64,000 nucleotides of DNA from Meconema thalassinum (lineage: Eukaryota > Arthropoda > Insecta > Orthoptera > Tettigoniidae): assembly GCA_946902985.2 (NCBI GenBank), contig OX336392.1, forward strand, positions 462,298,693 to 462,362,692, in the 5' to 3' direction. Positions 11,960 to 20,407 of the stretch are shown in pieces. Numbering within the stretch: the stretch's first letter is position 1; every line of letters begins with the position of its first letter. The notes under the pieces are model-generated. The model had not been told where the DNA came from. It ran no database searches and saw only the letters and a list, made by a program, of their open reading frames with translations. Position numbers and translations under genes: made by a program.

Positions 11960-12694
11960 TCCCCAGGGGCTCACATCTTGTGGGCGTGGGTTGGCGACCA
12001 CGGGGCCCCAGCTGAGTCCGGCATTGCTTCCACTTACTTGTGCCGGGCTCCTCTCCGTCTTCTTTCCTGTCGACCTCACTTGGTCAACTCTTGTTCTCTT
12101 CCGACCCCGACGGTATTAGGGTATCCGAGGCCTAGGGAGTCTCTTCCTTTCCCGCCTTAATTGGCCCTTGTCTCATCTTTTCTGATATCCTCCTTCTGTG
12201 AGGGGTCAGCCTTCTTTTTCTCTTCCTTTTACCTCCTGCCTTGTGTTCTAGGCCCTTAAGGAGACAGGGTGTATGTAGCCCCACCACTTCTGGTGCACCC
12301 TAGATAATGCTACACCCTCAGGGGCTCACGGCTGGTGAGTTCGGGAGTTGGCGACCCAGAGGGATTCCTGAGCTGGGTCCGTTTTCCCCTTTTGTCCCTT
12401 ACCTTTGGGGCGGACCCTCTCCTCTTTCACTTTCCTATCTGCCTTGCATGGCTCTCCTTCCTTCCAAGTCCCTCAATCCGCCTTCTCCGAGGGTTGAGGG
12501 CATTTATTTTCCTTCTGTCCTTTTATTTGCCTTATTCTTCTTTAATTTTCCATTTCTTCTTCTAGTATGTAGGTTAGTAGTTAGTTTTAGTTTTAAGTTC
12601 GCTTTTCATTTTCATCTTCAGGATGACCCAAACAATCAGGGGCCGATAACCTAGATGTTAGGCCCCTTAAAACAACAATTATCATCATCATCAT
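11960..12694 (+). mobile_element. Composite retroelement, 735-bp short form with 12-bp target duplication
   Basis: The target duplication CATTTCCTCTTA occurs at 11948-11959 and 12695-12706 and defines both ends exactly. From 5' to 3': CCCCAGGGGCTCACATCTTG head (module A), a middle with CCTTCTGTGAGGGGTCAGCC, the double-hairpin segment, module B (CAGGGGCTCACGGCTGGTGA), a pyrimidine-rich body with CCTTCCTTCCAAGTCCC, then the GGGGCC...GGCCCC tail and (ATC)n. No coding capacity. This is the best reference for the short form. Confidence 0.93.
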
Positions 12695-12706
12695 CATTTC
12701 CTCTTA

Positions 12707-13376
12707 GCATTAGAATCCAATCCGCAATTTTGTCATGTTTTCATCAATATCTTCTCTCGATTTAGGTACAATTTAGCAGACATTCAGACAGACCTTTTTC
12801 GTAGAGCCAGTCATGTCGGCCGACAATCATCTCGACATAACAATCATCTCGACATAACAATAAATCCAATCGAGTTCCATAATTACAGAGCTCAAACTCC
12901 ACCGCGGGCGCGTTCCAATCACCTTAGATCCGAAGTCGCTTCATATAGTAACCCACAGATGGCAGACTATACAACATCGTGTATCTGTCGATCCGTTTCT
13001 AAAATAGTAATGGATCATGTGTTACATTGATTCAAAGGTTTGAGTATTGAAAAGAACAATGACGTGGTTAAGGGTACGCTCTACAGTAAGGTTACTCGGA
13101 TCCTCACACATAGTGGTTGACTGAATAGCTGCGATTAAATGTTCGTCATGAAAATGAAATACACTGAGGTACCCTATTACGAGGGTTGTGACCTATTTCT
13201 AGACGCAGAATATGACATAATTTACTCACATAAATGGACATAATATTAAGGATCAAAGTTGTTGGGACAGCCATGAATATAGATCAGATGGAACTATGAG
13301 AATTAGTGGTGTAAATAGTTGAACATAATTTGTGAGTGTAAATAATTTATATTATGGTTATTGAATTTAATTATCA
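12707..13376. other. Non-coding stretch
   Basis: No gene is seen. ACAATCATCTCGACATAACA is tandemly repeated around 12823-12860. The remainder is AT-rich unique DNA. Confidence 0.4.
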
Positions 13377-13470
13377 TGTTCACGATCACCCAAACCATTA
13401 GGGGCCGATAACCCAGATGTTAGGCCCCTTTAAACGACAATTATTATCATCATCATCATCATCATAGTAG
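13377..13470 (+). mobile_element. Composite retroelement, severely 5'-truncated copy
   Basis: Only GTTCACGATCACCCAAACCA plus the tail hairpin and (ATC)n remain. It abuts the left end of the Polinton. Its tail has drifted (TTTAAACGACAATTATTATC), so it is an older copy. Confidence 0.8.
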
Positions 13471-13476
13471 GGGGGT

Positions 13477-14887
13477 AAGGCGGTTTCTAAATAGTGACAC
13501 GAGCCGCTCGGCTACGCTGAACTCTCATGTATATTTCATGAAACCATAGGCATGCGACATATCGTTGGACTCGGGCTGACGTCCTCTTTCCTATGGACCA
13601 TGTATTATATTTTTCAAAAAAAAAAAAATGAAAATTTTTCGTTCTCGAAAATAGGTGATAGTTTGAAAACCAAACATGATAGAACGTTGTGCCATGGCTC
13701 AAACGAATGGTCTTTATGACCTTTATTTTTTGTTAGAAAACTTTTTTATTTTTTATGTGTTTTTGAAAACACTCAAATTTTGAAAATCCCATATTTTGGA
13801 AACTGTGAATTATACAAAGAAAGTTTATTTGACGTAAATGCAAGGTCCCTACGCCCTCTACCCCAAAATAAATGTCAAGTCTCTAGGGCAATAATTTGTA
13901 GTAGTGTCAATTGGAGGGAGCTGCTGCACTTAGCAAGTTGTGAGCCCCTGCGACCTTGGAATGGAAGGAGTGATGGTAGGAGGGAGTGCTTGGATTGTTT
14001 TTTTTTTCATCTTGTTGCGCTCTTTACGGGAACGTAGGTGTTGAAAAGGTGAAATTCTGGAAACACGGTTTTTAGGGGGTAGAAACGTGATTGTAGACTT
14101 TTTGCTCTATCTCGCGATCCAAGGACTCGCAGTGACGCGCTCTTTGCTATGGACCACTCGTTATATTTTTTTTTTTAAATTTGGAAACTCGATTTTGGGG
14201 TAAACAAGTGTTTTTTGTGATTTTTGCCGATATGTCACGAACCAATAAGCCTAGAGACTTGTATGAGGTGTTATTTTTTTCGTCGTGTTGCCCTCATGCA
14301 GAGGATGTTCGTGTTGAGCAGGAATGAACAACCATTTTGAGGTAAACCCGTGATTTTAAACGTTTTGCTCTATCTCACACCAATAACGCTAGAGACGTGT
14401 ACGAGGTGTCCTAGGACTCAGGCTAACGCCCCCTTTCAGAAACTATGTTGGACATTTTGACAAAGGGCCTAACGCCATACATGTTGAAAAAACTTTTTTT
14501 CTTTACCTGTTTGAAATGTTCATGAAGCGTGGTGGTTGAGAGAGACGATACCGCTGGGTGTATGAGTTTCAACGAACCTGTCGCTGACCACGGTGTCTGT
14601 GATCTATAGAACAATCGCTATTTCGACGGGTCGGTGTATGACAGAGCGAGTTCTTTTCGATATTTTACCCCCGAAGATGATCTTAAACGTGTAAACGGTG
14701 ATGAGAACTTGGTTCTATGTTGGTCGAAGCGAGTACAGAAAACAAACTTGATGGAGAGGGGGACAGACTAGCAGAATGTGAATGTCATTTGAGATCATTG
14801 GAATGCGCTGATCCGACTTGACAACAGGTGCAATGGAAAATGACGAAGACGCAGAGGACGCTTGAAGGTGAAATAATCTGACCATCG
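13477..14887 (+). repeat. Polinton left terminal inverted repeat
   Basis: It starts AAGGCGGTTTCTAAATAGTG and is the reverse complement of 27852-27607 plus 25857-24655. The match ends at GACCATCG, where the composite element at 14888 begins. Inside, a module of GGACTC..GCTGACG..CTCTTTCCTATGGACCA recurs in diverged form near 13571, 14115 and 14411, each next to a GAGACTTGTA/GAGACGTGTA-type motif. The repeat itself therefore has a sub-repeat structure of roughly 270-290 bp. Confidence 0.88.
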
Positions 14888-15577
14888 GCCCCAGCTGAGT
14901 CCGGCATTGCTTCCACTTACTAGTGCCGGGCTCCTCTCTGTCTTCTTTCGTGTCGACCTCACTTGGTCAACTCTTGTTCTCTTCTGACCCCGACGGTATT
15001 AGGGTATCCGAGGCCTAGGGAGTCTCTTCCTTTCCCGCCTTAATTGGTCCTTGTCTCATCTTTTCTGATACCCTCCTTCTGCGAGGGGTCAGCCTTCTTT
15101 TTCTCTTCCTTTTACCTCCTGCCTTGTGCTCTAGGCCCTTAAGGAGGCAGGGTGTATGTAGCCCCACCACTTCTGGTGCACCCTAGATAATGCTACACCC
15201 TCAGGGGCTCACGGCTGGTGAGTTCGGGAGTTGGCGACCCCGAGGGATTCCTGAGCTGGGTCCGTTTTCCCTTTTTGTCCCTTCCCTTTGGGGCGGACCC
15301 TCTCCTCTTTCACTTTCCTATCTGCCTGTCATGGCTCTCCTTCCTTCCAAGTCCCTCAAACCGTCTTCTTCGAGGGTTGAGGGCATTTCTTTTCCTCCTG
15401 TCCTTTATTTGCCTTATTCTCCTTTCGTTTTCCATTTCTTCTTCTAGTATGTAGGTTAGTAGTTAGTTTTAGTTTTAAGTTCGCTTTTCATTTTCATCTT
15501 CACGATCACCCAAACCATCAGGGGCCGATAACCTAGATGTTAGGCCCCTTAAAACAACAATTATCATCATCATCATC
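14888..15577 (+). mobile_element. Composite retroelement short form, inserted in the Polinton
   Basis: It starts truncated at GGCCCCAGCTGAGTCCGGCA inside module A and then has the complete rest of the short form including tail. It sits exactly where the left inverted repeat stops matching the right one. No target duplication is seen (left flank ACCATCG, right flank GTTGTTTG), so the insertion probably came with a deletion of Polinton DNA. Confidence 0.85.
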
Positions 15578-15656
15578 AGTTGTTTGCCACGTGAATACAC
15601 GTTAACATCTCAAGACAAGCAGATTTTACAGCATTTGGGTTACCACGTCAACCCCC

Positions 15657-17279
15657 ATGATGAATTCTATCCTACAGGTAGCGAACCGCATCGAGGAGCA
15701 ACCAGGAGTGGTAAGAATTGATCTCCATTCTTATCAAGCTCAAACACCTGGACTCAATAACAATGATGAAATTCAATTTGTTATCAACAACCAAGATATT
15801 TACACCCTACCGCATGAAAGTGTCATTCAGATTGAAGGTCGACTCACTAAAGCCGATGGCTCTACACCCACCACATCCAAGTTGGCCAACCATGCTTTTG
15901 CCTTTCTGTTTTCTGAGGTGCGGTATGTCATTAACGATATCGTGGTGGATAGCACTCGAAATGTGGGTATTTCCAGTGTCATGAAACTATACCCCTCTTA
16001 TAGTGAGGGAGAAGGTAAAACACTTTGCATGGCGGGTTGGTGTCCTGACTCGACCAATGACTGGATGGTACACACCGATGGGACCTTTACTGGATATTTA
16101 CCTCTTAAACTGATTTTAGGCTTTGCCGAAGATCACCAGCGCATTGTGGTCAACGCAAGGCAAGTGCTTTATCTGGTGAGAGTCTGCCTGTCTGTTAGGT
16201 AGTCAGCCCGAAGGCTGGTTGGATCTTCAAAAAATACCGCCGTTACGTTATGTGAGTAGATACCCACAAAAACCCAAGGCAGCGCTATTTTGAGGCGTTC
16301 TAGGCAAGAAGAGAAGTGAGGTAGTTTGCCATTGCTTTCCTCACTGAGTCAGAACAGGAGTCCTAACCCTATGAGTTGAACCTTTCACAGCATTCACAGG
16401 CACTGACTGTGCCCCGAATGCCATTACTAAGCACCATCCATACCTCAGTAGCTTCCATATAATCACAGCCATGAGTGAGACTGAGACATCGGTGAAAAGC
16501 CACCTTTTACTCTAGCCTGTGCCAACTGACAAATGCAAAAGTACTGTATTCATCAAGAGATGGCGAACAGGCCAAATCTGGTGAGAGACAGGAGTGATAA
16601 TAATGCACTCAAGGGAGCCGACAATGCCCCCATAGATTCAAAAATTCAACTACAACGCTTGCTGTGAAAAGTGCCCCATGTGACCCTTGACGATAGCAAA
16701 AAACTGGACATACTCAAGATGGTAAAGAGAGATATGCCTCTACCCATGGAATTTACAAGCTGGGCACTCCATGAGTATCCGCTATTGCCCACCACCAACA
16801 CACACAGTTCGTCTGTATAAACAGCTCGCTATACAGAGAGACCTCTCTACCTGATCATGCGTTTTCAAACGAATCGCAAGTATCAACAAACCAAAGATGC
16901 CACGCAATTTGATCACCTGCAATTGAGAAATGCACGTCTTTTCCTCAACGGAGCTGTGTTTCCCTATGAAGGACTAGATTTGGATTTTTCAAAAAATAAG
17001 TTTGGCCCCCTGTACGACTTGTTTTCTAAATTTCGTTGGTCGTATTATCAAATAGAGAACGGCCCCATGCTACTACCCTAAGCGTTTAAGGCAAGGGCGC
17101 CACTGATTGTCTTTGACTGTTCTTACCTGGAAGAGTCTGTCAAGCCATCCAATATTGACATTCGACTAGATTTTGAAACGCATGACAATGTACCAGCCAA
17201 TACGACGGCCTACTGTTTGATTATTCATCACAAACAAGTCAACTATTTTCCACTGTCCAACCAAGTGACGAGTGTATAA
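15657..17279 (+). pseudogene. Polinton major capsid protein, disrupted
   Basis: This is the double jelly-roll hexon-like protein that would form the virion shell. The frame opens MMNSILQVANRIEEQPGVVR and contains FVINNQDIYTLP and VIQIEGRLTK near residues 45-70, a beta-rich strand pattern typical of Polinton capsid proteins. The C-terminal part has LRNARLFLNG, FPYEGLDLDF and YDLFSKFRWSYY near 16920-17060 and ends at 17277. A SINE splits it at 16183-16575. Reading across the target duplication keeps the frame. Other lesions are in-frame stops: TGA in the stretch after 16620, TAA near 16816 and TAA at 17079-17081. Apart from these the coding pattern is continuous for about 410 residues, somewhat short for the family. 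Confidence 0.8.
16183..16575 (+). mobile_element. tRNA-type SINE inserted in the capsid gene, 12-bp target duplication
   Basis: ATCTGGTGAGAG occurs at 16171-16182 and 16576-16587. The insert begins TCTGCCTGTCTGTTAGGTAG, with an A-box-like TTAGGTAGTCAGCCCGAAGG and a B-box-like GGTTGGATCTTC. The body includes TTGCCATTGCTTTCCTCACT. Removing it restores the capsid frame, so the insertion is younger than the coding constraint or at least younger than any nearby frameshift. Confidence 0.85.
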
Positions 17280-17348
17280 ATAATAGGTCAACCCACGTCA
17301 AGCCGTTCAGTCATGTCTTGCTTTAAAGCCTCAAGAGACGTCGCATCC

Positions 17349-17726
17349 ATGAATTTAAACTCTTAGGAACAACGTTTCAAGACTTTTGCCACATGGCCAG
17401 TGCCTTTCATAAAACCTCAAGCCTTGGCGGCCGCTGGCTTCTACTATTTAAAAACAAGAGATGAAGTGAAATGTGCCTTTTGTCCCATCATCATAGACCA
17501 ATGGCAGGAGGGCGATGAACCCATGCAGGAACAATAGCGCTGGTCACCCACCTACCCCTACCTGTGTAGAATGGAATTGGGAAATATACCGTGTCATTCA
17601 AGCTATCCCTCACTTGTGTCTCTGAGTGATGAAAAATCAAATTACGATACGTGTGGACCGTATTTTTTTCATTCATTTATTTGCAATGGGGGGTGTGTCC
17701 CCCGGTGGCAAATTGTATATACATAA
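17349..17726 (+). pseudogene. BIR-domain (IAP-like) protein, degenerate
   Basis: IAP proteins block caspases; virus-like elements may carry them to keep host cells alive. The frame from ATG 17349 reads MNLNS, a stop, then EQRFKTFATWP, QALAAAGFYYLK, DEVKCAFC and WQEGDEP. This is the order of a baculovirus IAP repeat: the R..TF..WP opening, LA.AGF, the C-x2-C zinc pair and W..GD.P. The residue after GDEPMQE that should be a zinc-binding His reads Gln. TAG stops lie at 17364-17366 and 17535-17537. A Cys near 17568 could be the last ligand. It follows the capsid gene by 70 bases on the same strand. I see no second BIR. Confidence 0.7.
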
Positions 17727-17827
17727 CAAATATATAATTATACATAACAATTCAATAACAATTATACAACAATTAAACTGGAGTATTTAGACAAATAGTC
17801 AGTCTTTTCTTAAACACACCTATATGT

Positions 17828-18028
17828 TTGGGAAAAGGCGTCCATGGTGTCCATGGTGCTTCGGTGATCAGCTCACCATCAAAAACGCCTAGTTTAGAGA
17901 CATTGGGACATCATCGGTGTTATGGACATTACAAACACAAGAGACTATATTGTTGTATCAGTTGGTATCGTCCATATCCCAAAATGACAAAAGCCTGTAA
18001 GACGTGTTATGATAATAAAATTATGTAA
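17828..18028 (+). pseudogene. Possible RING-finger remnant of the IAP-like gene
   Basis: The C-terminal residues KACKTCYDNKIM (near 17985-18023) look like the first half of an IAP-type RING finger (C-x2-C-x-D...), where the ubiquitin-ligase activity of IAPs lies. The second half is not readable: a stop follows at once, and only scattered Cys appear beyond. Position 100 bases after the BIR frame fits a BIR-RING protein broken by AT-rich sequence at 17690-17820, which looks inserted or decayed. Short, so uncertain. Confidence 0.35.
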
Positions 18029-18176
18029 TTCTTAAATTCTTATTTTTGCATGTCCCCCTGTCCTACCCTAACCTCAATTTGAAACTAGCATGGTAGGTAA
18101 GTCCATGTCATGATCACTTCTTAGTCATTGATCGTCAGTCAGTCGTCAGTTGAACTTGGTCCAGGCAAGCGTCAAC

Positions 18177-18659
18177 ATGTTGCGCACACTCATTGTGGAT
18201 TGCCGAGGGTTTAAAATTGGTGACAACAAATTTATATTTAAACAAGTGGCCATGATCGATTGTACCACGTTTTGGATATCGCAAGCTACGAATTTGCTAT
18301 TTAAACCACCCCATGCTTTTGATTTGTTGTGTGAAAAAGACCGTAAACAAACCCCGTGGATTGAAAATCATAGGCAACTAGACTGGAATCAGAGAACCAT
18401 TTCCTATAAATATTTGGACGTGGTCATAAAAGCACACTTGTCCTCGGCCAATGTGGTATTTGTGAAAGGTAATGAAAAACTTCAATGGTTGCAACCATTT
18501 TTGGCGTCTTACTGTCAATGTATCGACCTCATGGACTTGGGCTGCCCATCCCTGCAAACGCTCACGGATACTTGTTCCTGTGGCAACATAACCCATTCAG
18601 CCCTATCGCATGCGTGGCATCTCTTTCATTGGTTAACCACCCATGGCTGCTGGGAGTAG
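18177..18659 (+). CDS. Polinton accessory protein, function unknown
   Basis: This is the only plus-strand Polinton frame still open: 160 residues from ATG 18177 (the frame also extends upstream to 18150 without an ATG). It starts MLRTLIVDCRGFKIGDNKFI. It has a central W/F-rich segment and VVFVKGNEKLQWLQPF near residue 100. The C-terminus is Cys/His-rich (CQCIDLMDLGCPSL, then C-x-C and two His), possibly metal binding. I associate this LIVD..GF...F..K and VKG.EK..WL pattern with uncharacterised proteins of arthropod Mavericks, possibly nuclease-like, but I cannot name a reaction. It lies between the BIR remnant and the next small ORF, all on the same strand with short gaps. Confidence 0.55.
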   Translation: MLRTLIVDCRGFKIGDNKFIFKQVAMIDCTTFWISQATNLLFKPPHAFDLLCEKDRKQTPWIENHRQLDWNQRTISYKYLDVVIKAHLSSANVVFVKGNEKLQWLQPFLASYCQCIDLMDLGCPSLQTLTDTCSCGNITHSALSHAWHLFHWLTTHGCWE

Positions 18660-18705
18660 TGAGATTTCTACAAGCGACGTGTAAACATCTACAGCACGTG
18701 ATACC

Positions 18706-19149
18706 ATGGAGAAAGGCAATGCTACGGACAAAGCCATCGGCAAGTTCTTTGTGTGCAAAAAGAAACTAGACCGTTTTACCAAAGAGGAACTCTTGGCGCT
18801 CCCCAAGTCGTTCATTTATTATGTGGCCGCCAACGCGGTCAAATAAATCTGGCAACATGTACCAAAATCATGGACTCAAGACCCTGTGTTGAGTGAATTG
18901 CAACCCTGTACGGATTACGATCACCTTAAGCAAGTGGCCATGGCAAAAATACCGTCTATGCGTCAGTGTGCGACTTGACAGCTAGTGAAACTGTATCACG
19001 GTCATAAAAGTCCGTATAAAGACTTTGTTGAATCATTCCACGAGTGTCATGGCGAGAAAAAGCAACAACAAACACAAACATCGTCCACAGAGAAGGAGGA
19101 AGACCAAACCTTTTTACCATCGATGGAAGAGGATATGCCAGACCTGTAG
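18706..19149 (+). pseudogene. Polinton small ORF, function unknown, two in-frame stops
   Basis: One frame from ATG 18706 runs for 147 codons with only two stops, TAA at 18844-18846 and TGA at 18976-18978. That is a good sign of a former gene. It starts MEKGNATDKAIGKFFVCKKK, continues FTKEELLALPKSFIYYVAAN, then has a Trp-rich part (WQHVPKSWTQDP) and a KIPSMRQCAT piece. It ends in a polar Q/T/E-rich tail (KKQQQTQTSSTEKEEDQ). Its last 100 bases overlap the start of the PLA2 gene in another frame. I do not recognise the family; it could be a minor virion or DNA-binding protein. Confidence 0.45.
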
Positions 19150-19460
19150 TGGCAATGGCGTGATTGTCAAAGTGATTCAATACTTACCTTTCGAAATCCA
19201 TCTTCCAGGTTATCGTTTTTGTGGCCCTGGAACTCATCTCGAAAAACGTTTGCAGCGTGGTGATGTACCTATTAATCTTTTGGATCAAGCATGCATGCCA
19301 TAGTCATCCTGGTTTAAGACATGTGGCCGATAAATTGTTATTGAAAAAAGCTAAACAACGTTTCACATCCTGTGATGCCTCAGTGGGTGAAAGGATGGCA
19401 GCCCTGATTGTCATGAGTGCTATTAAAGGAAAGTTGATGATGCAAGGACATAAACATTGA
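19049..19460 (+). pseudogene. PLA2-domain minor capsid protein, frameshifted
   Basis: It resembles the phospholipase A2 domain found in parvoviral VP1 and in some Polinton/adintovirus minor capsid proteins, which lets particles breach endosomal membranes. ATG 19049 opens a very basic N-terminus (MARKSNNKHKHRPQRRRK), followed by LPGYRFCGPGTHLEKR and GDVPINLLDQAC, the calcium-loop part of the fold. The frame then stops at 19301, while coding continues one frame over as LRHVADKLLLKKAKQR and ERMAALIVMSAIKGK to 19460. The His-Asp catalytic pair expected right after the Ala-Cys is not intact at the break. The gene is therefore inactive here. Confidence 0.7.
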
Positions 19461-20407
19461 GGAATGGAGGAGTGAGGAATTGCGATGTGTTTGTGTTCTA
19501 TATTTCTTTTGTCAATTCACTATGACTATGAAATAAAAACAAAGGTTTACCGGAGCAAGATGTTTTATTTTTTGAAATCATGATGTTGATGGCTGATTTT
19601 TCATTTTTACATTTCACACATGATGAATTCACACACTGCCATTTGTCATTTTGCAATTTACAGTTTTTAAAAATGTTCGTTTCAAGTTTAACGTTTTTGA
19701 TGATATGAATTTTTCCATTTTGCTGATGACACTTTTTAAACAATGTGCGTTTGAAGTTTTTGAATTTTCATATTTCACACATGGCCATTTCCAGTTATTT
19801 TAAATGTCCGTTTTAAGTTTTGCTGTTTTTGGTGGTATGGAAACATAGATTTTCCATTTTGCTGTTATGACATTTTTCCATTTGGTGTATGTTGAAAGTT
19901 GAGATTTGACAATGATGTTGATGCAAGTGCATGACCATGGCGATGCTGCAGTGAGTTTATGGGATTGCGGAAACGTCAAGGTCTACGACTACTGCAGGTA
20001 AGACTGTTTTTACAAAAATAATGTCTATTATCTGCCACATTTCAAAGAAAACAAAACTATTGAAAACAAAATGGGTATATAAGTGAAAATTTCCCCCTCC
20101 CCACCCACCCTACTTAACCTTGTTTGCTCTGGTCATACATACACATCCGCTTTTACTCTACTCATACATTATTACTCATTAAATATTTACAAAAAATAAC
20201 ACCTTTGTACAGCTTAAAAAATCAAACTATTTACCAATCAAAATTTTTAAAAAAAGGTTGCATAGAACTTTTAAAGAGCAAAAGGTCCAAGTGGGTTGCC
20301 ACTATTTTACAAAATTAGCTATTTACAATTGGCAAAAACCAATATTTACAAAATACTAAATCTACAAGTTACATAAAGCCATGTCCCTTAACGATTAAAC
20401 AGAAAAA
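19461..20407. other. Polinton intergenic region with imperfect repeats
   Basis: This AT-rich spacer lies between the convergent plus- and minus-strand gene blocks. About 19600-19890 contains two to three diverged ~130-190-bp units sharing TTTCACACATG, TGCCATTT and GTTCGTTT/GTCCGTTTTAAGTTT and TTTTCCATTTTGCTG. No ORF of note. Being between converging genes, it would be the place for transcription terminators. Confidence 0.5.

Noticed and set aside
13780..14037. 85-residue ORF repeated at 25547-25876 on the other strand, looking like a conserved protein
   Set aside because: The two lie in the Polinton terminal inverted repeats, so the similarity comes from the DNA repeat. Substitutions are not biased to third positions as far as I can see.
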